From the NCBI GenBank assembly GCA_019637105.1, contig JAHBWF010000039.1, positions 1 through 52,897 on the forward strand: DNA of 52,897 bases. Direction: 5' to 3'. Made by a program: the position numbers and the translations under genes. The notes below the pieces were generated by a model. The model did not search any database. It was not told where the DNA came from and saw only the letters and a list, made by a program, of their open reading frames with translations. Below, one piece after another: positions 43,927-50,939 of the stretch. The stretch is from Labilithrix sp. (GTDB taxonomy: Bacteria; Myxococcota_A; Polyangia; Polyangiales; Polyangiaceae). The stretch's first letter is position 1; each line of letters starts with the position of its first letter.

Positions 43927-45086
43927 GCGACGTTCACGATTTGCCGGAGGGGCGGGAGATAGGGCGCGTCGTCGGCGACGCGGCCGGCCCCACGCTGATC
44001 GTCGTCGCCGGGATCCACGGCAACGAGCGCGCCGGCGTCGGCGCGGCGCGGCGCGTCCTCGCCACGCTCGCGCGCCGGCAGGGCAGGGTGATGGGGGAGC
44101 TCGTCGCCCTCGCCGGCAACCTCGGCGCGATGCGCCTCGGCGTGCGCTACCGCGAGCGCGACATGAACCGCGTCTGGACGAAGGACCGCGTCGCGGACCT
44201 CGAGTCCCGCGCCCGCTCGGGCGGCGCGCTCGACGCCGAGGACCGCGAGCAGCTCGAGCTGCTCGACGCCGTTCGGGCGGCGATCGCGCGCGCGCGCGGC
44301 CCCGTGTACCTCGTCGATCTCCACACGACGAGCGCGCACGGCCTGCCGTTCATCCTGTTCGGCGACACGCTGAAGCAGCGCAAGTTCGCCAGCGCGATCC
44401 CGCTGCCGCTCGTGATCGGCCTCGAGGAGCAGGTCGACGGCGTGCTCACCGCGTTCTTCACCACGCAGGGCTGCGTGACGTTCGGCGTCGAGGGCGGTCA
44501 GCACGACGATCCGGGCTCCGTCGACAACCTCGAGGCGGTGGTCCTCCTCGGCGCCGAGTCGGCGGGCCTCTTCGGCTCCGGTCTCCTCACCGAGACGGGC
44601 GCGGCGCACGCGCTCCTCGAGCGTCGCCGCGGCGATCTCCCGCGCGTGATGGAGGTCGTCTCGCGCCACGCCATCACGGCGGCCGACGCGTTCGTGATGG
44701 AGCCCGGCTTCATGAACCTCGCGCGCGCGCGCGCCGGGCAGCTCCTCGCGAAGAGCCGCGCCGGAGAGGTGCGCGCGCCGAAGGACGGCATGGTGATCCT
44801 CCCGCTCTACCAGGGGCAGGGCTCCGACGGCTTCTTCTGGGGCCGCGAGGTCGGCGCGGCGCGGATGCACCTGTCGGAGGCGCTCCGCCACATGAAGGTC
44901 GACCGCCTGCTGCACCTGCTCCCCGGCGTCGCGCGCGATCCGGCGAGGCCGTCGAAGCTCGTCGTCGGCGAGCGCGCCACGCGGCTCTACCGCCTCGACA
45001 TGTTCCACTTGCTCGGCTACCGGCGCGTCCGCAAGGAGGCCGAGCGCCTCACGCTCGAGCGCCAGCTCGAGCACGCGGCGGAGTGA
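43923..45086 (+). CDS. Aspartoacylase/succinylglutamate-desuccinylase-like amidohydrolase
   Basis: Encodes 387 residues from the ATG at 43923, overlapping the ligase stop. It is an M14-type zinc enzyme: VVAGIHGNERAGVG (zinc ligands His and Glu, about residues 30-38), ELVALAGNLGAMRLGVRYRE, DMNRVWTKDRV and YLVDLHTTSAHG (third zinc ligand His), with VTFGVEGGQHDDP as the likely catalytic Glu region. Family members hydrolyse N-acyl amino acids such as N-acetylaspartate or N-succinylglutamate. Placed after a GCS2 ligase and an esterase, it may remove an acyl or aminoacyl group from the locus product. It ends the operon; a repeat lies just beyond. Confidence 0.9.
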   Translation: MSDVHDLPEGREIGRVVGDAAGPTLIVVAGIHGNERAGVGAARRVLATLARRQGRVMGELVALAGNLGAMRLGVRYRERDMNRVWTKDRVADLESRARSGGALDAEDREQLELLDAVRAAIARARGPVYLVDLHTTSAHGLPFILFGDTLKQRKFASAIPLPLVIGLEEQVDGVLTAFFTTQGCVTFGVEGGQHDDPGSVDNLEAVVLLGAESAGLFGSGLLTETGAAHALLERRRGDLPRVMEVVSRHAITAADAFVMEPGFMNLARARAGQLLAKSRAGEVRAPKDGMVILPLYQGQGSDGFFWGREVGAARMHLSEALRHMKVDRLLHLLPGVARDPARPSKLVVGERATRLYRLDMFHLLGYRRVRKEAERLTLERQLEHAAE

Positions 45087-45094
45087 GATCGCGC

Positions 45095-45150
45095 GCGCCG
45101 GGCCGACGATCGGCGCTCGCGGCTCGCGGCGCCGGACCGACGATCAGCGC
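45095..45150. repeat. 22-bp imperfect direct repeat across the stop of the lipoprotein gene
   Basis: Copies at 45095-45116 and 45129-45150 match at 20 of 22 positions, 34 bases apart. The second copy contains the stop codon of the minus-strand gene that ends at 45144. Confidence 0.8.
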
Positions 45151-46151
45151 GCGAGCCGGCGCACCTTGTTGTCGGTGCCCCAGTAGAAGAACTTGGCGTC
45201 GATCGCGAGCTGCGTGACCGACGTCTGGCCGGTCGCCAACACGGTCGCCTCGCTGCCGTCCGCCTTGCTCCGGTGGATCGTCCCGTCGCCGTGGTTCACC
45301 CAGTAGAGCAGCCCGCCCTCGTCGAACGTGAGGCAGTTCGGGTTCGCCTGCCCGGTCTTCAACGTGGTCGTCCCGCCGCCCCCGTCCTTCGGGTGCTTCG
45401 AGATGCTCCCCGCGTCGCCCGACGCGGTGAAGAAGACGTCGGTCGCGTTCGCGGCCACGCCCCACGGCGACGCGACGCCGGCGTCGGCGGTGAGGAGATC
45501 GCTCGCGAGGCCGCCTTCGTACGGGACGGCGACGATCCGGTCTCCGTCGAAGTCGGCGGCGTAGACGGCCGTCTTCGACGGATCGACCGAGACGCACGCG
45601 AAGCTGCCCAGCGCGAGCGAGACGGGACCGCCGCCGTCCGCCGACGCGCGCCAGAGGCTCGTCGAGGTGTACCAGAGGTAGGTGTCGTCGACGGCGATCT
45701 GCCGGGTCGCGCCGTCGGCCGTGAGCACGCCGGTCGGGCTGCCGCCGTCGAGCTCGGCGCGCACGATCGTCCGCGACGGCTCGGTGAGGTAGTACAGGCC
45801 GTCGCCGTTCACGGCGACGGCGCGCACCGTCTCGTCGGCGGGGAGGACGACGAGGTCGATCGGGGCGCACGCGCCCGCGTCGCAGGCTCCGCCCGCGCAG
45901 TCGCGGCCGCACGCGCCGCAGTTCTCGGGCGTGTCGGGCGGGGCGCCGTCGCAGAGGAGCGGCGCGTCGCCCGGCGGCGCGTCGACGGGCGGCGAAGGGT
46001 CCCGGAAGCCGCCCTCGAACCCGGCGTCCACGTCGCTCGCCGGCGGAGGATCTCCGCCGACGAAGCCGAGCCCACAGCCGACCGCGCCGAGCGCCGCCGC
46101 GAACACGAGCCTGCGCCCGAGGCGCGCGCGCTGACCAACCCGCCCTGACAT
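45144..46151 (-). CDS. Propeller-like lipoprotein
   Basis: Encodes 335 residues. The lipoprotein signal is RRLVFAAALGAVGCG. An Asp/Pro/Gly linker and a small Cys-rich segment (NCGACGRDCAGGACDAGACA) follow, the latter typical of myxobacterial surface lipoproteins. The rest (about 100-335) is a series of about 40-residue beta repeats (VAVNGDGLYYLTEP, IAVDDTYLWYTST, VAANATDVFFTASG, LTFDEGGLLYWVNH, LAIDAKFFYWGTD), likely a six-bladed beta-propeller of the low-density-lipoprotein-receptor/NHL kind. It probably binds a partner at the cell surface. It is the last gene of the run headed by the ECF sigma factor, 25 bases after the metallopeptidase. Confidence 0.82.
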   Translation of the reverse strand: MSGRVGQRARLGRRLVFAAALGAVGCGLGFVGGDPPPASDVDAGFEGGFRDPSPPVDAPPGDAPLLCDGAPPDTPENCGACGRDCAGGACDAGACAPIDLVVLPADETVRAVAVNGDGLYYLTEPSRTIVRAELDGGSPTGVLTADGATRQIAVDDTYLWYTSTSLWRASADGGGPVSLALGSFACVSVDPSKTAVYAADFDGDRIVAVPYEGGLASDLLTADAGVASPWGVAANATDVFFTASGDAGSISKHPKDGGGGTTTLKTGQANPNCLTFDEGGLLYWVNHGDGTIHRSKADGSEATVLATGQTSVTQLAIDAKFFYWGTDNKVRRLAR

Positions 46152-46176
46152 CGCTCGAGCATAGCCGGCGACGGGC

Positions 46177-46989
46177 TCAACGGGCCAGAAGACCCTCGAG
46201 CCCGAGCCGCCGGGCGGCGTCCGCGTCGAGGCGCGCGACGCGGCGGGCGATCTCCTCGACCTTGGCGCGGAGCGCCGCGTCCGAGGCGAGCCGCCCGCGC
46301 AGGTGCTCGGCGCGGGCGACGGCGAAGGCGAAGGTGTCCGCCTTGTCCTCCTCGACGCCGCTCGTGGCGTACGCCGAGACGAACCCGGGCAGGTCGTCCG
46401 CGGGGCGCGCGGCCCACGCGCCCCGCAGCGTGCGCCCGCCCGAGCCGTAGGCGAAGCTCGCCGGGTTCAGCGCGCCCCACTCGGGATCGGGAGAGACGCG
46501 CCCGTCGTCCGCGAGATCGAAGAAGTGGAAGACCTCGTGGTGGAGGCTCCGGACGAGATCGCTCTCCGCGCTCGAGACGTCGATGAGGAGCAGCCCGCCG
46601 ACGTTGGGGAGCGACGGGACCGGCATCTCGTTCTCGGCGAGATCGTCGGTGAGCACGACCCCCGCGAGCCGCACGCCGCGGAGGAACGACGTCGAGTAGC
46701 GCCCGAGCTCGCGCGCCACGATCGCGGCGCCGCGGGCGAGGCGCTCCTTCGACGGGGGCACGCCGTGCACCGGGCCGTTCGCGAGCGCGAGCGAGAACGG
46801 CTTCGCCGACTCGAGCAGCGGGACGCCGTTCGCGTGGCTCCGCACGACGAAGCCGAAGCTCGCGGCGTCGCTCGGGAGCGCCGGCCGCTCGTCCGAGGCG
46901 CCTTCGGCGCTGCGCGTCGCGACGATCCCCGCGCCGCCCGCGAGCGTGAGCGCGGCGAGCACGAAGAGCGCGGGAGGGGAGGGCCTCAC
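46177..46989 (-). CDS. Exported zinc metallopeptidase-like protein
   Basis: Encodes 270 residues from a GTG at 46989. A signal-like N-terminus (ALFVLAALTLAGGAGIVA) without a lipobox precedes a domain with DLVRSLHHEVFHFFD, an HExxH zinc motif around residue 148, and VSAYATSGVEEDKADTFAFA downstream, probably the third ligand. This pattern matches putative zinc-binding metallopeptidases of bacteria whose substrates are unknown. Likely periplasmic or secreted. It follows the heme-oxygenase-like gene by 57 bases and precedes the propeller lipoprotein by 25 bases, so it is in the same run. A TGCTACGCT element lies 7 bases before its GTG, hinting at an internal promoter. Confidence 0.8.
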   Translation of the reverse strand: MRPSPPALFVLAALTLAGGAGIVATRSAEGASDERPALPSDAASFGFVVRSHANGVPLLESAKPFSLALANGPVHGVPPSKERLARGAAIVARELGRYSTSFLRGVRLAGVVLTDDLAENEMPVPSLPNVGGLLLIDVSSAESDLVRSLHHEVFHFFDLADDGRVSPDPEWGALNPASFAYGSGGRTLRGAWAARPADDLPGFVSAYATSGVEEDKADTFAFAVARAEHLRGRLASDAALRAKVEEIARRVARLDADAARRLGLEGLLAR

Positions 46990-46996
46990 CCGGCGT

Positions 46997-47005
46997 AGCG
47001 TAGCA
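46997..47005 (-). promoter_or_regulatory. Candidate extended -10 element (TGCTACGCT) for the metallopeptidase gene
   Basis: Fits TGnTAnnnT and ends 7 bases before the GTG at 46989. Confidence 0.35.
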
Positions 47006-47046
47006 AATCGCGGGCGGATCGCCGTCGCGAGTCGACGTCGCGGCGC

Positions 47047-47829
47047 TCAGCCCGTGCGCTTCATCACCACGGGCGGCGGCGCGGTGGTGGCCGCGTCGCG
47101 CGCGAGGCCCATCCGCTCCGCCACGCCGTCGCGGTAGCGGTGCCAGCGCACGAGGGCGTCCATGCACGTGCTGACGACGGTGCTCTCGACGTCGGGGGCG
47201 CCGGCGTGATCGAGGAGGATCCTCCACGCGTCGCCGCGGTGGCCGCCCTCGACGTCCCCGTGCGCGCGCACGAGCTGCATCGCCTCGGGAGGGCACCCGT
47301 AGTGGACGACGAGCGCGTGGCGGCTCACCGCGGCGTCGCCGCGGGGCCGCGTGTAGGTCCCCGCGAGCTCGCCGCGCTCGTTGACGCTGCCCTCGACGAA
47401 GATCGTGAGGAGCGCCGCCGCCGCCTGCCACGGGCCCTTGGCCGACGTCGCGAAGAGCCAGTCCTTGTAGGAGCGCGCGGCCGGGTGCAGATCGGAGTCG
47501 TCGAACTCGGACCGCGCGAAGCCGAGGCCCTCCATCATCCGGAGGAAGAGCTCGGGGTGCGGCGCGCTCTTCGAGAGCCCTCCGGTCTGCTCCTCGTAGA
47601 GGTTCTCGGCGAGCGCGCGGCGCACGTCGACGAGGTCCGGCACCTGGCCCAGGCAGCGCGCGAGCAGCACGGGGAAGTCGCGCACGTACACGGAGTACTC
47701 GTGCCGGAAGTGCACGAGAAGCTGCGCGCGCGAGAGCCCCGGCCGCGTCAGCGACGGGTACGCCCAGTGGTGCTTCTGGTCCATGATCGCGAGGAGGCGC
47801 TCGACCGTGGGGTGGGTGAGGGGGATCAC
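47047..47829 (-). CDS. Heme-oxygenase-like (PqqC/TenA/CADD-type) protein
   Basis: Encodes 260 residues from a GTG at 47829 (a GTG at 47877 would add a basic stretch unlike the family). It is all-helical with landmarks of the heme-oxygenase-like superfamily: LLVHFRHEYSVYVRDFP, ENLYEEQTGGLSKSAPHPEL, VSRHALVVHYGC and RAHGDVEGGHRGDAW. The Glu and His positions in EEQ, HPE and HGDVEGGH could bind a di-iron centre, as in N-oxygenases and fatty-acid decarboxylases of this fold, but the exact reaction cannot be read. It lies in the ECF-headed run below a Fur box, which fits an iron-linked role. Confidence 0.8.
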   Translation of the reverse strand: MIPLTHPTVERLLAIMDQKHHWAYPSLTRPGLSRAQLLVHFRHEYSVYVRDFPVLLARCLGQVPDLVDVRRALAENLYEEQTGGLSKSAPHPELFLRMMEGLGFARSEFDDSDLHPAARSYKDWLFATSAKGPWQAAAALLTIFVEGSVNERGELAGTYTRPRGDAAVSRHALVVHYGCPPEAMQLVRAHGDVEGGHRGDAWRILLDHAGAPDVESTVVSTCMDALVRWHRYRDGVAERMGLARDAATTAPPPVVMKRTG

Positions 47830-47934
47830 GCCTCGATCGTGGCACTCGGATCGGCGTCCGTCACGTTTTCGGGGCACGGCGTCGCGCCGAGGCCGCGCTC
47901 GCCTGGGCTGCGCCCGCGCCGGGGCGGCGGCGCC

Positions 47935-48177
47935 TCACTGGTTCAGCGCGATCGCGGCGGCGAACGCCCAGAAGAGGTAGAGCCCGACCACGCTCGCGAG
48001 CACGACCGGGACCGACGCGCGGCCTGCGGTCGCGAGCGCGCGCGCGTACCAGGGGGCGTCGTCGAAGGCGCGGAGGAACGCCGCACGCGCGGCGGTGGGG
48101 GCCCGGCCCGCCGAGCCGTCGGCGTGGGTCGGGAGCTCGCGCAGCGCGCGCACGAGCGGATCGTCGCTCGGGTCCAT
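47935..48177 (-). CDS. Small single-TM protein after the ECF sigma gene (possible anti-sigma factor)
   Basis: Encodes 80 residues from the ATG at 48177. A cytosolic N-terminus of about 50 residues (MDPSDDPLVRALRELP, ARAAFLRAFDDAPWYARALA) is followed by one hydrophobic helix (VPVVLASVVGLYLFWAFAAA) at the C-terminus. Its place 44 bases after the sigma-factor gene and the cytosol-plus-one-helix layout suggest an anti-sigma role. It lacks the zinc-binding HxxxCxxC of ZAS anti-sigma factors, and no extracytoplasmic sensor part is present, so this is only inference. Confidence 0.6.
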   Translation of the reverse strand: MDPSDDPLVRALRELPTHADGSAGRAPTAARAAFLRAFDDAPWYARALATAGRASVPVVLASVVGLYLFWAFAAAIALNQ

Positions 48178-48221
48178 GTCGTTCGCTCTCCCTTCACGAG
48201 CGTCTCGTCGAGGCCGTACGT

Positions 48222-48869
48222 TCACGTGGCGTCCTCCTCCGGCCGGGCGGCCGCTCGCCGGACGTTCGCGCGCTCTTCGAGCGCGCGCATCTTCTCGGTG
48301 AGCTGGGCGCGGGCGCGGCTCAAGCGCTGGCGCATCGCCTCCCGCGTCACGCCGAGGACCGTCGCGACCTCGTCGTGCTCCAGACCGTCGACGCCGACGA
48401 GCAGGAGCACCTCGCGCGCGCCGACCGGCAAGGCCTGGAGCGCCGCCTCGAGGAGCGCGATCGCGCGGGCGCGCTCGTGCTCCTCGTCGGGCGCCGGACC
48501 GGGCGAGACCGCCGCGAGCGTGTCGAGGCCCATCGTCACGAGCCGCGACAGGTCGAGCATCGCCCAGCGCCGGTGGCTCAGGAACGCGTTGCGCGCGATC
48601 GTGAAGACGAGCGGACCGAGCCGCGTGTCTTCGCGGAGGCCGGGCGCGGCCTTCGCGAGCTTCAGCCACGTCTCCTGCGCCAGGTCCTCGGCGGTGTCGC
48701 GCCGGCCCGAGAGGCGGAGGAGGAACGAGAAGACGCGCGCGTGGTAGAGCGCGTAGACGCCGTCGAACGAGGCGACGTCGCCGCGGCGGAGGCCGTCGAC
48801 GAGCCGTCGCGCGTCGAGGTCCGCGCCTCCGGCGAGCTCGTCCTTGGCGGCGGGTGCGTCCCCTCCCAT
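48222..48869 (-). CDS. RNA polymerase sigma factor, ECF family
   Basis: Encodes 215 residues. Region 2 is at about 28-95 (FDGVYALYHARVFSFLLRLS, DTAEDLAQETWLKLAKAAP) and region 4 at about 140-195 (LPVGAREVLLLVGVDGLEHD, EVATVLGVTREAMRQRLSRA, the helix-turn-helix). Both are complete. It should direct RNA polymerase to an alternative promoter set in response to a signal. It heads five minus-strand genes. The intergenic region upstream of its ATG has a near-consensus Fur box at 48931-48949, about 62 bases away. This suggests iron repression, as for FecI/PvdS-type sigma factors, though no TonB receptor or FecR-like gene is adjacent. Confidence 0.95.
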   Translation of the reverse strand: MGGDAPAAKDELAGGADLDARRLVDGLRRGDVASFDGVYALYHARVFSFLLRLSGRRDTAEDLAQETWLKLAKAAPGLREDTRLGPLVFTIARNAFLSHRRWAMLDLSRLVTMGLDTLAAVSPGPAPDEEHERARAIALLEAALQALPVGAREVLLLVGVDGLEHDEVATVLGVTREAMRQRLSRARAQLTEKMRALEERANVRRAAARPEEDAT

Positions 48870-48930
48870 CGCGGAGAGAAACGCACGCGCTCGCCGGGCG
48901 TGACAAGCCTTTCGCGATCGGGGCCGCGTT

Positions 48931-48949
48931 GATATTGAAAATCATTTTC
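48931..48949. promoter_or_regulatory. Fur box
   Basis: The 19 bases gatattgaaaatcattttc match the classic Fur box GATAATGATAATCATTATC at 16 of 19 positions, and TGAAAAT-C-ATTTTCA (48936-48950) is a perfect 7-1-7 inverted repeat. It is the most AT-rich stretch in this GC-rich neighbourhood. It lies 23 bases before the plus-strand gene at 48973 and about 62 bases before the divergent sigma gene, so iron-loaded Fur could repress both. Motif match seen directly; regulation inferred. Confidence 0.8.
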
Positions 48950-48972
48950 ATTAGCGCTAGAGACTCGAGGAG

Positions 48973-49533
48973 ATGACGAACGATTCCTCCGCGCCTCCGC
49001 GCTTCGACGGCACGTGGCGACGCCTCTCCGAGGAAGGCAACCGCGCGTCGGAGGGCGATCCGGCGCGCGCGCGCCGCGCGTACGAAGGGGCGATCGTCGA
49101 GGCGGAGCGCCTCCTCGCGGCGGCCGAGGATCCCGACAGCGAGCCCGATCTGGTCGACGCCGCGCCCGTCCTCGTCCTCATCGCCTGCCAGAACGCCGCC
49201 GAGCTCGAGCGGCGCCGCGGCGCTCCGGCCGCCGCGTCGCGGCTCGTCGCGCGCGCCTTCGAGCGCGTCGTCACGACCGCGGTCTCGCCGCGCGCCCCGC
49301 GCGCGCTCCGGCAGAGCTGCGCGGACAACCTCAAGCACGTCCTCGAGGCGGTGATCGAGGACCTGCCGGCGGGCGACGCCGACGGCCTCCGCCCGTTCGT
49401 CGAGCGGGCGATGGCCGCGTGGCTCGCCGTCCGCTTCTCGGCCGACGAGCCGGCGGGGGCGCTCGCGGCGCTCGCGTCCGGCTCGAGCCGCGCCGAGCCG
49501 CGCGCGACGCCGGCGGCGCGGAAGGCGTCATGA
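48973..49533 (+). CDS. Helical TPR-like protein below the Fur box
   Basis: Encodes 186 residues from the ATG at 48973; CGAGGAG lies directly before it, closer than ideal. The protein is all-helical with two or three TPR-like hairpins (WRRLSEEGNRASEGDPARAR, LIACQNAAELERRRGAPAAA, RQSCADNLKHVLEAVIEDLP). There is no signal peptide or membrane segment. Small TPR-like proteins of this size occur next to iron- or superoxide-response genes in other proteobacteria, but I cannot name the family with certainty. With the Fur box 23 bases upstream and a ferredoxin-NADP reductase gene 42 bases downstream, it probably belongs to an iron-regulated transcript. Confidence 0.7.
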   Translation: MTNDSSAPPRFDGTWRRLSEEGNRASEGDPARARRAYEGAIVEAERLLAAAEDPDSEPDLVDAAPVLVLIACQNAAELERRRGAPAAASRLVARAFERVVTTAVSPRAPRALRQSCADNLKHVLEAVIEDLPAGDADGLRPFVERAMAAWLAVRFSADEPAGALAALASGSSRAEPRATPAARKAS

Positions 49534-49575
49534 ACGTCGCGCATCGCACTCCCCCGAAGCCCCCACGGTAGCGTC

Positions 49576-50352
49576 ATGTCCCTGAAGTTCACGACCGAGC
49601 GCATCCTCTCGGTCCACCACTGGACCGATCGACTCTTCACCCTCACGTGCACGCGGAGCGCCGGCTTCCGCTTCGTCAACGGGCAGTTCGTCATGATCGG
49701 GCTCGAGGTCGAGGGCCGGCCGCTGCTCCGCGCGTACTCGATGGCGAGCGCGAACTACGAGGACACCCTCGAGTTCTTCTCGATCAAGGTCGCCGACGGC
49801 CCGCTCACGTCGCGCCTCCAGCACGTGCGCGTCGGCGACTCGCTCCTCGTCGGGGCGCGCCCGACCGGGACGCTCGTGATCGGCAACCTCCGTCCCGGAC
49901 GGACGCTCTGGCTCCTCGCGACGGGGACCGGGCTCGCGCCGTTCCTCAGCATCATCAAGGACCCGGAGACCTACGAGCGCTTCGAGCGCGTCGTCCTCAC
50001 GCACACCTGCCGGCAGGTCGACGAGCTCGCCTACGCCTCGTTCATCCAGCACGAGCTGCCCGCGAGCCCCCTGCTCGGCGAGCTCATCCAGCCGCGCCTC
50101 GTCTACTACCCGACCGTCACGCGCGAGGCCTTTCGGACGACGGGGCGCATCACGGAGCTCATCTCGAGCGGCAAGGCGTTCCGCGATCTCGGCCTCCCGG
50201 CGCTCGACCGCGCCGCCGACCGCGTCATGCTCTGCGGCAGCCCCGAGATGTTGAAGGACACGTCGGCGCTGCTCGAGGAGCGGGGCTTCGAGGAGGGTAA
50301 CAGCGGCGAGCCCGGCGACTACCTCGTCGAGAAGGCCTTCGTCGCGAAATAG
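49576..50352 (+). CDS. fpr: Ferredoxin/flavodoxin-NADP+ reductase
   Basis: Encodes 258 residues, the length of bacterial Fpr. The FAD domain shows FVNGQFVMIGLEVEG and LLRAYSMASANYED (RxYS flavin motif). The NADP domain shows LATGTGLAPFLSI, THTCRQVDELAYAS and LCGSPEMLKDTSALLEERGF, and the C-terminus VEKAFVAK is characteristic of the subfamily I group. It exchanges electrons between NADPH and ferredoxin or flavodoxin in the cytosol; related Fpr enzymes support oxidative-stress and iron-release reactions. It follows the TPR-like gene by 42 bases and may share its Fur control. A CGGTAGCG element lies 5-12 bases before the ATG. A strong hairpin follows the stop. Confidence 0.96.
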   Translation: MSLKFTTERILSVHHWTDRLFTLTCTRSAGFRFVNGQFVMIGLEVEGRPLLRAYSMASANYEDTLEFFSIKVADGPLTSRLQHVRVGDSLLVGARPTGTLVIGNLRPGRTLWLLATGTGLAPFLSIIKDPETYERFERVVLTHTCRQVDELAYASFIQHELPASPLLGELIQPRLVYYPTVTREAFRTTGRITELISSGKAFRDLGLPALDRAADRVMLCGSPEMLKDTSALLEERGFEEGNSGEPGDYLVEKAFVAK

Positions 50353-50380
50353 GGCCCGGGCGCGCGGCGCCCGGGGGCCC
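50352..50380 (+). terminator. Strong GC hairpin directly after fpr
   Basis: GGGCCCGGGCGC pairs with GCGCCC-GG-GGGCCC, a 12-bp stem with a 2-base bulge and a 3-base loop, starting on the last base of the fpr stop codon. No T-run follows, as often in GC-rich genomes. Confidence 0.5.
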
Positions 50381-50473
50381 GCCCCGTGGATCCGGGCGCG
50401 CGCCGGGCGATCCCTCGCGCGCGCGCCGCGAACGGCGGAGGTTTTCTCGTCACGACCTCCGCCCTCGAGCGTC

Positions 50474-50857
50474 ATGACGGGCATGTGGACCTTGATCCGA
50501 AACGGCGGCGTGCCGCCGATGCTGTTCATCCTCGTCACCGGCCTCGTCGGGCTGGCGGCGGCGTTCCATTTCGCCCTCCGCGCCAGGAGGCAGAGCCTCG
50601 GTTTCGTCAAGGGCATGGCGGCCGCGACGCTGTTCGGGACGCTCGCCGCGTCCTGCGCGGACGTCGGCGCCACGCTGTACACGGCAGAGAAGTCCTTCGA
50701 TAAGGGCGAGGGCGTCGAGCGGGCGCTGCACCTCGTCGTCGAGGGCCTCGCCGAGTCGACCAGCCCGGGGATCCTCGGCTTCTCCTTCCTCGCGCTCAGC
50801 GCGATGCTCGTCGCCGTCGGGCGCCGCCGACTCGACGAGCGCGCCGGGGCCGCGTAG
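50474..50857 (+). CDS. Small membrane protein, function unknown
   Basis: Encodes 127 residues with three hydrophobic segments: PPMLFILVTGLVGLAAAFHF, FVKGMAAATLFGTLAASCAD and STSPGILGFSFLALSAMLVA. The start MTGMWTLIRNGGVPPMLFIL recalls the first helix of MotA/TolQ/ExbB proteins (xxGGxxMxPI), and the overall spacing of helices is similar. The protein is shorter than those proton-channel subunits and no ExbD-type partner is adjacent. A relation is possible but not shown. It lies about 120 bases after fpr behind the hairpin, so it probably has its own promoter. Confidence 0.65.
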   Translation: MTGMWTLIRNGGVPPMLFILVTGLVGLAAAFHFALRARRQSLGFVKGMAAATLFGTLAASCADVGATLYTAEKSFDKGEGVERALHLVVEGLAESTSPGILGFSFLALSAMLVAVGRRRLDERAGAA

Positions 50858-50939
50858 CGCGTCGGGCGCGCGCGAGGCCGGCCGGTCGTCGCGCGCGCCA
50901 AACTCGCCCCGGCCGCGCGCGTCGGGTTAGAAGCGAGAC

